Source: JAKQEM01 sp964391185
Lineage (GTDB): Bacteria > Patescibacteriota > Gracilibacteria > Peribacterales > Peribacteraceae
Length of the DNA: 64,000 nucleotides
Direction: 5' to 3'
NCBI GenBank assembly: GCA_964391185.1
Contig: CAYMIX010000004.1
Coordinates: forward strand, 62,001-126,000
Part shown: positions 41,346 to 48,874 of the stretch, one piece after another
How the letters are laid out: every line of letters starts with the position of its first letter
Numbering within the stretch: the first letter of the stretch is position 1
Notes under the pieces: generated by a model
The model's database searches: none
What the model was told of the DNA's origin: nothing
Seen by the model: only the letters and a program-made list of their open reading frames with translations
Program-made: the position numbers and the translations under genes

Positions 41346-43016
41346 ATGTCGGGTCTCGCACATAATGGAGAGAAGAGGCGTTTAGCGATCTATATACGTG
41401 TTTCTACGCAGGAACAGAAGATGGATGGATATGGATTGGAAGCACAGGAAAAGCGTCTGACTGACTATGTAGAGAAGAATGAGGGTCTAGGGTTACAAAC
41501 CAAGAAACAATGGCTCTACACGGACGTACATACGGGCAGTGACCTTAGCCGTGATGGACTCAATCGCTTACGAGAAGACGTGCGTGCTGGGAAGTACGAT
41601 GCTGTGCTTGTGTGGAAGATTGACCGCCTTTCACGCAGCCTCAAGCACCTTCTCACGATCTTTGAAGAGTTTCAGAAGCATGATGTGAGCTTTATCTCCA
41701 TTCAGGAGAACATTGATTTTCGTGGACCTATAGGAAACCTCATTTTTCAGATATTCGGTGCAATCGCACAGTTCGAGCGCGAACTTATCAAAGGCCGCAC
41801 ACAGATGGGACGTATTGCCTCTGCGGAAATGGGGAACTTTACGGGTACGAACATTCCCTACGGGTACAACAAAGTGCCGAACGAACGAGGTAAGGGCAGC
41901 AAGCTTGTTCTCATCCCAGCAGAGAAGAAATGGGTCGAACAAATCTACAAATGGTACATCTATGAAGATATGGGTGATGGACAAATAGCAACGAGGCTCA
42001 ATGAACTCAAAGTGCAGAAAACCAATCACAAGCGTACGAGCAGAGCGAGTATGGAATGGACGCACATCATGGTGCGTACCATCGTCACAAACCCTCTCTA
42101 TCGGGGCGAGTTCGTTGCCAATAGAACCGATGAAATGAATACGATTCTTCCTGAAGATCAGTGGACCCTCGTAGCCATTCCAGCATGTGTTTCAGAGTTC
42201 ACCTTTCTGCAAGCGCAGGAAGCGCGCAAACAGCGTGTAAGCAATATTGCTGGTACAGAGTACCTTCTGAGCGGAAAGCTGGTGGATATGGACCTAGAAA
42301 GGCCTAAGCGATTCGTGGGAGCTAAGCGGTACAAGGGAGGGTTCAGCTATCGCCGCAAACAATTCGACAAAGGCGGTAAGCACTATCCCGTGTTCGAGAT
42401 CGCAGGGCAGCAGATGGAAGATTTTGTGTGGGATAAGATTGTTGAGGCTTTGAATGACCCTCAAGCATTCATCAAGCACTACCTGAGCCGTGAACATGCA
42501 GACCCAAGCCGCATTGATATGTTGCAGCAGCAACTTTCAACGCTGCGTGAACGCAAAATGAATAATGATCTCGCTATTGCTCGAATCGAGAATGCATACG
42601 AAGAGGGCAGGTACTCACAAGAAAAGATGGAAGAGAAGGTAGTTGAGCGAAACAAGGAAAATGTGGAGATCGAAATGAAGGTGCAGGAAACAGAGGATCA
42701 ACTCGCCATTATCAGTAGCCATGAAATCCAAATCGAAAAGCTCGAAGAAATTTCAAAGCAGACGAAAGAAAACCTCAAAAACTATGATAGGAGGCAGAAG
42801 AAAATCATGTGCCAGCTACTTATTGAGCGCGTCGAAATGAGCAGGCGCAAGGTTCACGGACGCTGGAAAACCCACGGACAGGTGGTCTTCCATTTCAACC
42901 TCAACAAGTTTGAGAGGGAGGTAGATATGGGTAGAACCGTGAAAAAGCTTGTGCAAAACGTAAAGTCGAGATCAAGACCGAAAATTGATGTAGATGGTGG
43001 GCGACGGCAGACTTGA
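41346..43016 (+). CDS. Large serine recombinase
   Basis: 556 residues. Resolvase domain with catalytic Ser20 in IYIRVSTQEQ, DRLSRS, and the IFGAIAQFERELIKGRTQMG helix. Next is the recombinase domain (IPYGYNKVPNERG, YRGEFVANRT). A coiled coil (about 395-480, LRERKMNNDLAIARIENAYE) comes late, as in phiC31-type integrases. The zinc-ribbon Cys residues are missing. TAGAAT lies six bases before ATG 41346 with TTGAGT upstream (leaderless). The stop codon lies 22 bases inside the tRNA-Ile gene on the other strand. Confidence 0.93.
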   Translation: MSGLAHNGEKRRLAIYIRVSTQEQKMDGYGLEAQEKRLTDYVEKNEGLGLQTKKQWLYTDVHTGSDLSRDGLNRLREDVRAGKYDAVLVWKIDRLSRSLKHLLTIFEEFQKHDVSFISIQENIDFRGPIGNLIFQIFGAIAQFERELIKGRTQMGRIASAEMGNFTGTNIPYGYNKVPNERGKGSKLVLIPAEKKWVEQIYKWYIYEDMGDGQIATRLNELKVQKTNHKRTSRASMEWTHIMVRTIVTNPLYRGEFVANRTDEMNTILPEDQWTLVAIPACVSEFTFLQAQEARKQRVSNIAGTEYLLSGKLVDMDLERPKRFVGAKRYKGGFSYRRKQFDKGGKHYPVFEIAGQQMEDFVWDKIVEALNDPQAFIKHYLSREHADPSRIDMLQQQLSTLRERKMNNDLAIARIENAYEEGRYSQEKMEEKVVERNKENVEIEMKVQETEDQLAIISSHEIQIEKLEEISKQTKENLKNYDRRQKKIMCQLLIERVEMSRRKVHGRWKTHGQVVFHFNLNKFEREVDMGRTVKKLVQNVKSRSRPKIDVDGGRRQT

Positions 43017-43071
43017 ACTGCCGACCTCGACATTATCAGTGTCGCGCTCTAACCAGCTGAGCTAGCCGCCC
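42995..43071 (-). tRNA. tRNA-Ile(GAT), CCA encoded
   Basis: Acceptor GGGCGGC/GTCGCCC (one G-U), D arm TAGCTCAGCTGGTTAGAGC, anticodon stem CGACA/TGTCG with loop CTGATAA (GAT), T arm GGCAGTTCAAGTCTGCC, and ACCA. Its 3' end is the presumed attachment site of the element at 37041-43005. Confidence 0.96.
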
Positions 43072-43127
43072 ATTGTTTTCTTCATGGGCTCTCGCCCATA
43101 CAAAACGCTCCTTTTAGGAGTAGGGAG

Positions 43128-43156
43128 AGAGTAGGCAGAAATGCCCCATAGGTCAA
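43128..43156 (-). promoter_or_regulatory. Promoter of tRNA-Ile
   Basis: Minus strand TTGACC (43156-43151), 17-base spacer, TACTCT (43133-43128). The start would be near 43121, leaving a leader of about 50 bases that contains the hairpin ATGGGCGAGAGCCCAT before the tRNA. Confidence 0.65.
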
Positions 43157-43194
43157 GGTAACGAGGCATCAGGGTGGGGATACGCCGGAGAACC

Positions 43195-43222
43195 AAAAAA
43201 AGCGCCTTTCGGCGCCTTTTAC
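43195..43222. terminator. Rho-independent terminator, usable in both directions
   Basis: AAAAAAAGCGCC, loop TTTC, GGCGCCTTTT. For the minus-strand Ser-rich protein gene it ends in seven T; on the plus strand it ends in TTTT. Confidence 0.85.
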
Positions 43223-43243
43223 GTTTCAAGATGATAGTCAGGC

Positions 43244-43807
43244 TTAGTTCGAGCTAGAAGAGCTGCTCATGGAGGAGCTCATGGAGCTGGACATAGCGCT
43301 GCCGGAGCTAACGGAAGAAGACTTCGAAGAACGGCTAGAAAGACCGTGCCGGTTTGCTTTCATAGGTTCTAGGTGGCGGCGGATAAGCTTTTTGATGACC
43401 TTCTTTTCTACGTGCTCCATTTTCTTCTCTACTTTCTGCTTAACGATTGCTGTGCGGAGGCAGACAGCTTTTTCTGTGCCTGTCTTGTCCTTGCACGCCG
43501 CAATGCGCTCGTGAGCAGCGGCGCTCATGCGTGGAGTTTCCTTCTTTTCTTCTTTTTTACCCTTGAGCTCTTTGACCATGCACATCACTTTGTCCAAGCC
43601 TTTCACATCGGCACATGGGCCCGTCATATAGTTTGGTGTCGACTTCCAGCTGCTTGCAGCAGAGGACATCATGGAAGATGATGACGTAGAAGTGGAGGAT
43701 ACGGACATTGCTGATGACGATGACATGCTGCTTGCGCTCTGGGCCATTGCTGGCATTGCAGACATCAGCATGGAGAGCCCGACCATGAGAGAAACTGATT
43801 TATTCAT
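43244..43807 (-). CDS. Secreted Ser/Met-rich low-complexity protein
   Basis: 187 residues. Signal peptide SLMVGLSMLMSAMPAMAQ (cleavage after AMA), then Ser/Met tracts, a middle with paired Cys (GPCADVKGLDKVMCMVKELK and ERIAACKDKTGTEKAVCLRT), a basic helix (EKKMEHVEKKVIKKLIRRHL) and a second Ser/Met tract of SSSMSSSM repeats. Probably an envelope or surface protein. Function unknown. ATG 43807 was chosen because it opens the signal peptide. Confidence 0.72.
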   Translation of the reverse strand: MNKSVSLMVGLSMLMSAMPAMAQSASSMSSSSAMSVSSTSTSSSSMMSSAASSWKSTPNYMTGPCADVKGLDKVMCMVKELKGKKEEKKETPRMSAAAHERIAACKDKTGTEKAVCLRTAIVKQKVEKKMEHVEKKVIKKLIRRHLEPMKANRHGLSSRSSKSSSVSSGSAMSSSMSSSMSSSSSSN

Positions 43808-43883
43808 AGGAAAAAATGGGGAAAGAGACAACCCGTGAACTCTACCATAAAGGAAGCTGTCCAGAACTTGCTTTTTTATAGAA

Positions 43884-44810
43884 TTATTTCTTTTTATACA
43901 TATCAGTCACACTCTCTCTGTTTTCAATGTGGCGAATAACCTCTGCAAGTAATGGGGCAATGGGAAGGACGGTCAGCCCTGGGAAGGTGTGGCGAGGTGG
44001 AATGGTGTCCGTGACAACTACTTCGGCAAATTTTGCCGCAGTTAAGCGTTCTATCGCTGGCCCAGCAAACACAGCGTGCGTGGCAGCAACATAAATCTCT
44101 GGGTTTGCTCCGCGCTTGAGGAGGTTGTCCTTGGCAGTGACCAACGTTCCCGCAGTATCAATCATGTCATCAAACAAGATGCACGTGCGACCTTCTACGT
44201 GTCCGACTACCTCGGTTACTTCAGCCTGATGATGACCACTGCGAGTTTTGTGCATGATCGCAAGGTCAGCACCCATTTGGTCGGCGAACTTCTTCGCCTG
44301 CTTAGCTCCGCCAATATCAGGGGAGACGACGACAGGTTTGTCGAGTTTATTTGCGAAGTATTTGGCAAAAATAGGTCGTGCGTCGAGCACATCGACGGGA
44401 ACAGAGAAGAATCCCTGAATCTGGTCGGAGTGAAGGTTCATCGTAATAATGTGGTCTGCTCCAGCTTTTTCGAGGAGCATTGCCATCAATTTTGCAGATA
44501 TTGGTTCGCGGGGTTCACTCACACGATCCTGACGTGCGTAGGGGAAATATGGGAGAATCACGTGTACACGAGAAGCAAAGCTCAACTTGGCCGCCTGACA
44601 CATAAGGAAGAGCTCAAAAAGGTCATCGTGTGGGTTTACGCCTGTTGCCTGGAGGAGGTACACGTCCTTTCCACGAACAGACTCTTCGTAACGCACATAG
44701 CACTCCCCAGAGGCGAAACGCTTGAGGGTAATCTTGCCCAAATCGATGCCTAACTCCTTACCAAGGCTAGTGCTGAGGGCCGGATGGGATGTTCCTGCAA
44801 AGATGTGCAT
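43884..44810 (-). CDS. prs: Ribose-phosphate pyrophosphokinase
   Basis: Makes PRPP from ribose 5-phosphate and ATP. 308 residues, complete: FAGTSHPALS, RFASGECYVRYEESVRG, LPYFPYARQDR, NLHSDQIQGFF, PRPP loop CILFDDMIDTAGTL. TATAAT on the minus strand (44827-44822) lies 11 bases before ATG 44810 and overlaps the divergent promoter of the PRC-barrel gene. Confidence 0.96.
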   Translation of the reverse strand: MHIFAGTSHPALSTSLGKELGIDLGKITLKRFASGECYVRYEESVRGKDVYLLQATGVNPHDDLFELFLMCQAAKLSFASRVHVILPYFPYARQDRVSEPREPISAKLMAMLLEKAGADHIITMNLHSDQIQGFFSVPVDVLDARPIFAKYFANKLDKPVVVSPDIGGAKQAKKFADQMGADLAIMHKTRSGHHQAEVTEVVGHVEGRTCILFDDMIDTAGTLVTAKDNLLKRGANPEIYVAATHAVFAGPAIERLTAAKFAEVVVTDTIPPRHTFPGLTVLPIAPLLAEVIRHIENRESVTDMYKKK

Positions 44811-44831
44811 TTGTCTGTACTATTATAGCAG

Positions 44832-45386
44832 ATGCACGTCCGTTTCTCCACCGTCGCTGGGTTGCCCATTGTCGAAGAAGAACGTGAGCAACATGTGGCT
44901 TCTATGAGCGGAATACTCATACATCCCGATATGGGCAAAATTGAGGGTTTTTTCGTGACAGTTCCGGCATTTTTACACACAACAGAACTCTTCCTTCCTA
45001 CCGTCGATATCCAACATTGGGGTAGTAGGGTGCGTATTCGGGATGCAGACACGCTTTCGCCATTGGACGATTTAGTACGTTTACAAACATTGGCTGAAGA
45101 ACGTCGCACTGTTATCGGTCAGCGCATTATTACTGAAGGCGGAGCGGTGTTGGGTGTGTGTCGAGATGTGCAGTTTGATACGAAGACCTTCATGCTTGAG
45201 TGGTTATTTCCCAAAAAATGGTTCCGTTGGCAGCGGCCGATCCCTATTTCGTCTGTGGTTCTTGTTCGCACAGATGCGATAGTTGTACGAGACGCAGTAA
45301 CTATCCCAGAAGTAGTAACGGGTCCATCGGTACTAGAAACATTGGATCCACTGGGAACGACGACGGCATCGAGATCTGCTGAGTAG
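44832..45386 (+). CDS. PRC-barrel domain protein
   Basis: 184 residues. Two PRC-barrel-like halves: VAGLPIVEEE..GKIEGFFVTV and GQRIITEGGAVLGVCRDVQF with a closing PIPISSVVLVRTDAIVV. Such domains act in RNA processing (RimM) and envelope-linked proteins; here the role is unknown. TACTAT lies eight bases before ATG 44832. The gene is divergent from prs with only 21 bases between the start codons. Confidence 0.7.
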   Translation: MHVRFSTVAGLPIVEEEREQHVASMSGILIHPDMGKIEGFFVTVPAFLHTTELFLPTVDIQHWGSRVRIRDADTLSPLDDLVRLQTLAEERRTVIGQRIITEGGAVLGVCRDVQFDTKTFMLEWLFPKKWFRWQRPIPISSVVLVRTDAIVVRDAVTIPEVVTGPSVLETLDPLGTTTASRSAE

Positions 45387-45388
45387 TT

Positions 45389-45456
45389 TGTGTGTCACCC
45401 TGCCTGCCGGGCGTAGCTCGCAAGCGGAGACTGGAGCCCGACGAAGGACGACACAA
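45389..45456. repeat. Family-A palindromic repeat
   Basis: TTGTGTGTCACCCTGCCTGC CGGGCGTAGC... to CCCGACGAAGGACGACACAA: outer TTGTGTGTC / GACACAA ends with a family-C-like CCTGCCGGGCGTAG core. Confidence 0.75.
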
Positions 45457-45482
45457 AAAAGCGGAGCCGAAGCCCCGCTTAG
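45455..45482 (-). terminator. Rho-independent terminator of the pilin-like gene
   Basis: Minus strand AAGCGGGGC, loop TTCG, GCTCCGCTTTTTT, about 22 bases after the pilin-like stop. Confidence 0.85.
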
Positions 45483-45503
45483 TAGCATCGATACATTCAG
45501 TAC

Positions 45504-45896
45504 TTATGCGCTCACCTCGCCTGCGAGGTACACCGTGACCAAGCTCACGATGACGCGAGCAAAGAGAACAACAACGAGACCGACGATAGCGTAGAGAATC
45601 GTCTTCTTTGCTTTGTCCTTCTGTTCATCTTCACCCTGGGAAACAATAAGGCGGATACCAGCGATGATGATAATAATAACGGCAATAAGTGCGAGGAAGT
45701 TCAAGATCGCAGCGAGAATATCGACGATCACTTGGCGAACATCATCCGGGCTGCTTGCGTCTGGAAGACCTCCGATATCTGGAGATTCACCAGCGAAGTC
45801 GTTCGTACCCTGTGCGAATACAGTGGAAACGTAAGCTGCAGACATCATGCTTGCGACTGCGAGCGAGCGTCCTGCTTTTTTCAAATTTTGGATCAT
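45504..45896 (-). CDS. VirB2-like pilin (TrbC/VirB2 family)
   Basis: 130 residues from ATG 45896. Signal helix SLAVASMMSAAYVSTVFAQG, a polar Asp/Ser segment, then two membrane helices with a short basic loop: ILNFLALIAVIIIIIAGIRL, GEDEQKDKAKK, ILYAIVGLVVVLFARVIVSL. This is the VirB2-like layout common in CPR genomes. Likely forms a pilus or channel with the VirB4-like ATPase at 4566 (inference). No ribosome site; a terminator follows. Confidence 0.78.
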   Translation of the reverse strand: MIQNLKKAGRSLAVASMMSAAYVSTVFAQGTNDFAGESPDIGGLPDASSPDDVRQVIVDILAAILNFLALIAVIIIIIAGIRLIVSQGEDEQKDKAKKTILYAIVGLVVVLFARVIVSLVTVYLAGEVSA

Positions 45897-46042
45897 AGAG
45901 GGAAAGGAAGGAAGCCGTGAGCCACTCGTCCTTCGGACTTGGGTACACGGTGCGGACTCAGTGTCATCTAAGCGTGCACATGGTGCAAGATCTTTGGGGG
46001 ACATCGCGTTGACGGAACGTCTATGTTTGTATCCGGTGACTA

Positions 46043-46161
46043 ATGAAATCCGAATTTCGAAACTCGAAATCCGAGACAATCACGAATTGTTTAAAGTTTC
46101 AGAGTTAAAAATTCTTCATTCATATTTGTTTCGAGGTTCGGATTTCGTGTTTCGGGTTTCG
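46043..46161. repeat. Degenerate hairpin repeat (family B)
   Basis: GAAATCCGAATTTCGAAACT CGAAATCCGAGACAA, AT-rich centre, TTTGTTTCGAGGTTCGGATT TCGTGTTTCGGGTTTCG. Same family as 10906 and 16050. Confidence 0.75.
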
Positions 46162-46722
46162 TCAATCTTTTTCTGTATTTAAGAATCCAACAACCAGCAA
46201 AAGAATTGCTGGCAAACAAAACCACACATTTTGATAATCGACCATCGCATGTACGAGTGTGCTGTTTTGTAAGAGTGGTTGCAGCAACGGCGCTTGCGCA
46301 AGCGTGCTATCGAGTAATGGCTTCGCTGCAATGTATGTAAGGAGTCCACACAGTAACAGACCAGATGTCACAAATCCGAGTGCTCCGGTGACAATTGGTT
46401 CCCATACACCATTGAGATCCTTCGCGTATTCCATTTCAAATCCACCTTTTATTGCGATAAAGATAATCATTGCGGTGAACAGCACGAGTTTGATGATGGA
46501 GATTACGTCCATGCTGAGGCCAAAGCCGAGCATATCGAGCATTGATGCTGATTGTCCGTTGAGCATCTCCAATAAATTGCCGATCGCCTGTACAGAAACT
46601 ATCGAGATATAGGACGCAATGATGATTTTTACGGATTCATCTTTTCCAACAATAAAACTGTACGCGACGACTATCGCAAAGAAAATAATAACTATTAAGT
46701 CCCAAGTGAGTGAAATCTCCAT
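46162..46722 (-). CDS. Polytopic membrane protein, unknown
   Basis: 186 residues with about five membrane helices (LIVIIFFAIVVAYSFIVG, IIIASYISIVSVQAIGNLL, IIKLVLFTAMIIFIAIKGGF, ALGFVTSGLLLCGLLTYIA, FCLPAILLLVVGFL). Located just upstream of the VirB2-like pilin on the same strand, so a link to that machine is possible. No family recognised. TACGAT lies eight bases before ATG 46722. Confidence 0.65.
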   Translation of the reverse strand: MEISLTWDLIVIIFFAIVVAYSFIVGKDESVKIIIASYISIVSVQAIGNLLEMLNGQSASMLDMLGFGLSMDVISIIKLVLFTAMIIFIAIKGGFEMEYAKDLNGVWEPIVTGALGFVTSGLLLCGLLTYIAAKPLLDSTLAQAPLLQPLLQNSTLVHAMVDYQNVWFCLPAILLLVVGFLNTEKD

Positions 46723-46744
46723 TGGAATGTATCGTACCGAAAAA

Positions 46745-46862
46745 AAATCTAAATTCTAAGCACTAATTCTCTAATTAAGCACTAATAACATAATTTCAAA
46801 AAGTTCTTCCAAATTAGAACTTAGGATTTATTTAGAGAATTAGAAATTAGAACTTAGGATTT
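46745..46862. repeat. AT-rich degenerate hairpin repeat (family B)
   Basis: TTCTAAGCACTAATTCTCTA ATTAAGCACTAAT and the opposite arm ATTAGAACTTAGGATTTATT TAGAGAATTAG. The right arm encodes the last residues (KS and stop) of TsaD. A sister copy lies at 57346-57443. Confidence 0.75.
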
Positions 46863-47882
46863 AATAGCATCTGTAAGTGGAACTGACGCTGCAGTTTCGA
46901 AAGAAGAATAAGCGTCATCACCAAGTTCTTCTGTCATGAAGTACGCAGCTGCTCCAATCATCGCTGCATTATCAGTGCAGTAGCCAAGGGTATGTGGCAC
47001 ACGCATCACACGATCGGGCAACGCGTCTTTGAGCATCGCACGCAGTCGTGTGTTTGCAGAAACTCCTCCGACGACGTGTACCTCGCGGATCTCTGGATAC
47101 TTTTCAATCGCCTTAAGAACACGATCAATAAGGTGACGCGCGATGGCATACTCGAATGAAGCCGCGAGATTCGAGAGATGAGTTTCGAGTGGAGCATTGA
47201 GATCTCTGACTGTGTAACGCAGCGACGTCTTGAGTCCGGAGAAGCTGTAATCCAGCGTGTCTTCTTTTGTGAGTGGCAGTGGGAATTCAAACGCTCTCGC
47301 ATCACCATCTTTTCCTGCAGCGGAAATTGCTGGTCCACCAGGGTAAGGGAGCCCGAGCATCGAGGCACCTTTATCGAATGCTTCGCCCGCGGCGTCATCG
47401 CGCGTGCGCCCAATCAGCTTTCCCTTGGTGTGACTCGTGCGAAGCCACAAGTCCGTGTGTCCACCGGATGCCGAGAGCGTGAGGATTGGAAACATCGGCA
47501 GATCTTCTTCTGTGGTCCCTAACCATGTGGAGCTCAAGTGTCCAAGGGTGTGATGCACGCCTATGAGTGGCTTGTTCCAGATGTGTGCTACCGCGCGCGC
47601 CGTCACAGTTCCTACTAAGAGTGACCCGAGCAGTCCCGGTCCACGTGTAACGGCGACTGCATCAAGTTCATCATGGCCAGCAATCACGCCATCCATAGCT
47701 TGGTGCAGCACAGGCAAAATGCATTCCACTTGTCTGCGAGCAGCATCTTCGGGGATAACGCCCCCAGTCGATTCGAAAAACTTACGCGAGGTGGCAATCA
47801 CATTGCTGCGCACATGCACGCCATTTTCAACGATCGCAATGCTCGTTTCGTCGCACGATGATTCGATAGCGAGGATCTTCAT
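46854..47882 (-). CDS. tsaD: tRNA N6-threonylcarbamoyladenosine transferase
   Basis: Part of the t6A37 tRNA modification complex. 342 residues. AIESSCDETSIAIV, metal-binding GVHHTLGHLSST (HxxxH), LTLSASGGHTDLW, GLPYPGGPAIS, VGGVSANTRLR and YCTDNAAMIG. TATCAT lies 11 bases before ATG 47882. The final residues come from the repeat 46745-46862. Confidence 0.96.
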   Translation of the reverse strand: MKILAIESSCDETSIAIVENGVHVRSNVIATSRKFFESTGGVIPEDAARRQVECILPVLHQAMDGVIAGHDELDAVAVTRGPGLLGSLLVGTVTARAVAHIWNKPLIGVHHTLGHLSSTWLGTTEEDLPMFPILTLSASGGHTDLWLRTSHTKGKLIGRTRDDAAGEAFDKGASMLGLPYPGGPAISAAGKDGDARAFEFPLPLTKEDTLDYSFSGLKTSLRYTVRDLNAPLETHLSNLAASFEYAIARHLIDRVLKAIEKYPEIREVHVVGGVSANTRLRAMLKDALPDRVMRVPHTLGYCTDNAAMIGAAAYFMTEELGDDAYSSFETAASVPLTDAIKS

Positions 47883-47920
47883 TTGGTTGCGGCATGATAC
47901 AGAACCTTTATATTCCTCGC

Positions 47921-48874
47921 ATGAGGAAGACGAATATCTTGTTTCTGACCCGGAAATGGTCAGGCTTTGGCGGAATGCAGCGTTTGAGCCGAGATTTGTC
48001 GTATCAGATCAAGAAGCACTACGGTCAACGTCCCTTCTTTACATTGCCTACACACATTCATATTGGTGATGCTTCACTGATCGTTCCAGGACTCATTCTT
48101 CGATTCTTTCTTAGGGCAAAGCTCAGTGTTACCGCATGTGGTCTCGATGTTATTTATCCAGCAGGTTGGTATCAGTGGATGATTCGTTGTTATCTTAAGA
48201 AAGCGGATCGCATTGTGTGTATTAGCGAAGCTACTGCTGAAGAAGTTCGACGTCGAGGCGTATCGAATGATCGCATCGTTGTTATCCCGTGCGGTATTGA
48301 TGATGAATTGCCCATGAAGATGGCCCCTGCGGATCCAAACCTACTCGTCACCGTTGCTCGGCTGGTTCCTCGCAAGGGCATCGCATGGTTTATCGAAAAC
48401 GTATTGCCGATTGTTCGTCAGTCGCATCCAGATGTTCGGTACATCGTTATTGGTTCGGGTCCAGAAGAATCGAATATTCGCGAAGTCATTAAACGTACGG
48501 GGCAAGCATCATGTGTTGAGATAAAAACTGACTGTGATGACCATGAACGTGATGAGATTGTTTCGCGTGCTGCGATTTTTGTTGTGCCAAATATTCCCAT
48601 CAAGAATGACATGGAAGGGTTTGGTATCGTGTGCCTCGAAGCGTCATCACATGGGATCCCAATTATTGTTTCGCGATTGGAAGGATTGAAAGATGCAGTA
48701 CTCGAAGGCGAGACAGGATTATTTTTCGAACCACTGAATGCGAAAGATTGTGCAGAAAAAATGAATGAAGTGTTTGGTCGTGCAGATGATTGCACTCTTG
48801 TAATCAATCGTATTCGCAGTCACTTCGGATGGAGTAAGATTTTCCCGCGCTATCAGGAACATGTCTTCATCTGA
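47921..48874 (+). CDS. Glycosyltransferase family 4-like protein
   Basis: 317 residues, shorter than usual because the N-terminal Rossmann half is compact. Donor-binding half: VARLVPRKGIAWFIENVLPI, IGSGPEESNI and the EX7E motif in EGFGIVCLEASSHGIPI. Likely adds a sugar to an envelope glycan. TATATT lies six bases before ATG 47921 (leaderless), so this start is preferred to 47894. It overlaps the next glycosyltransferase by 14 bases. Confidence 0.88.
   Translation: MRKTNILFLTRKWSGFGGMQRLSRDLSYQIKKHYGQRPFFTLPTHIHIGDASLIVPGLILRFFLRAKLSVTACGLDVIYPAGWYQWMIRCYLKKADRIVCISEATAEEVRRRGVSNDRIVVIPCGIDDELPMKMAPADPNLLVTVARLVPRKGIAWFIENVLPIVRQSHPDVRYIVIGSGPEESNIREVIKRTGQASCVEIKTDCDDHERDEIVSRAAIFVVPNIPIKNDMEGFGIVCLEASSHGIPIIVSRLEGLKDAVLEGETGLFFEPLNAKDCAEKMNEVFGRADDCTLVINRIRSHFGWSKIFPRYQEHVFI

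Larger units (their letters stand above)
37041..43005. mobile_element. Integrative element at the 3' end of tRNA-Ile
   Basis: Bounded by an exact 11-base direct repeat TGGTGGGCGAC (37041-37051 and 42995-43005). The right copy is the 3' end of the tRNA-Ile gene including its CCA. Inside: a dikinase-like gene and a SEC-C gene (overlapping), a terminase-small-subunit-like gene, a 53-codon frame, and a large serine recombinase whose stop lies within the tRNA. The recombinase next to the tRNA end and the repeat support integration. The boundaries are inferred. Confidence 0.65.

Noticed and set aside
43072..43195. Possible small RNA upstream of the GCGCC terminator
   Set aside because: The minus-strand signals fit the tRNA-Ile promoter and leader; no plus-strand promoter is clear.
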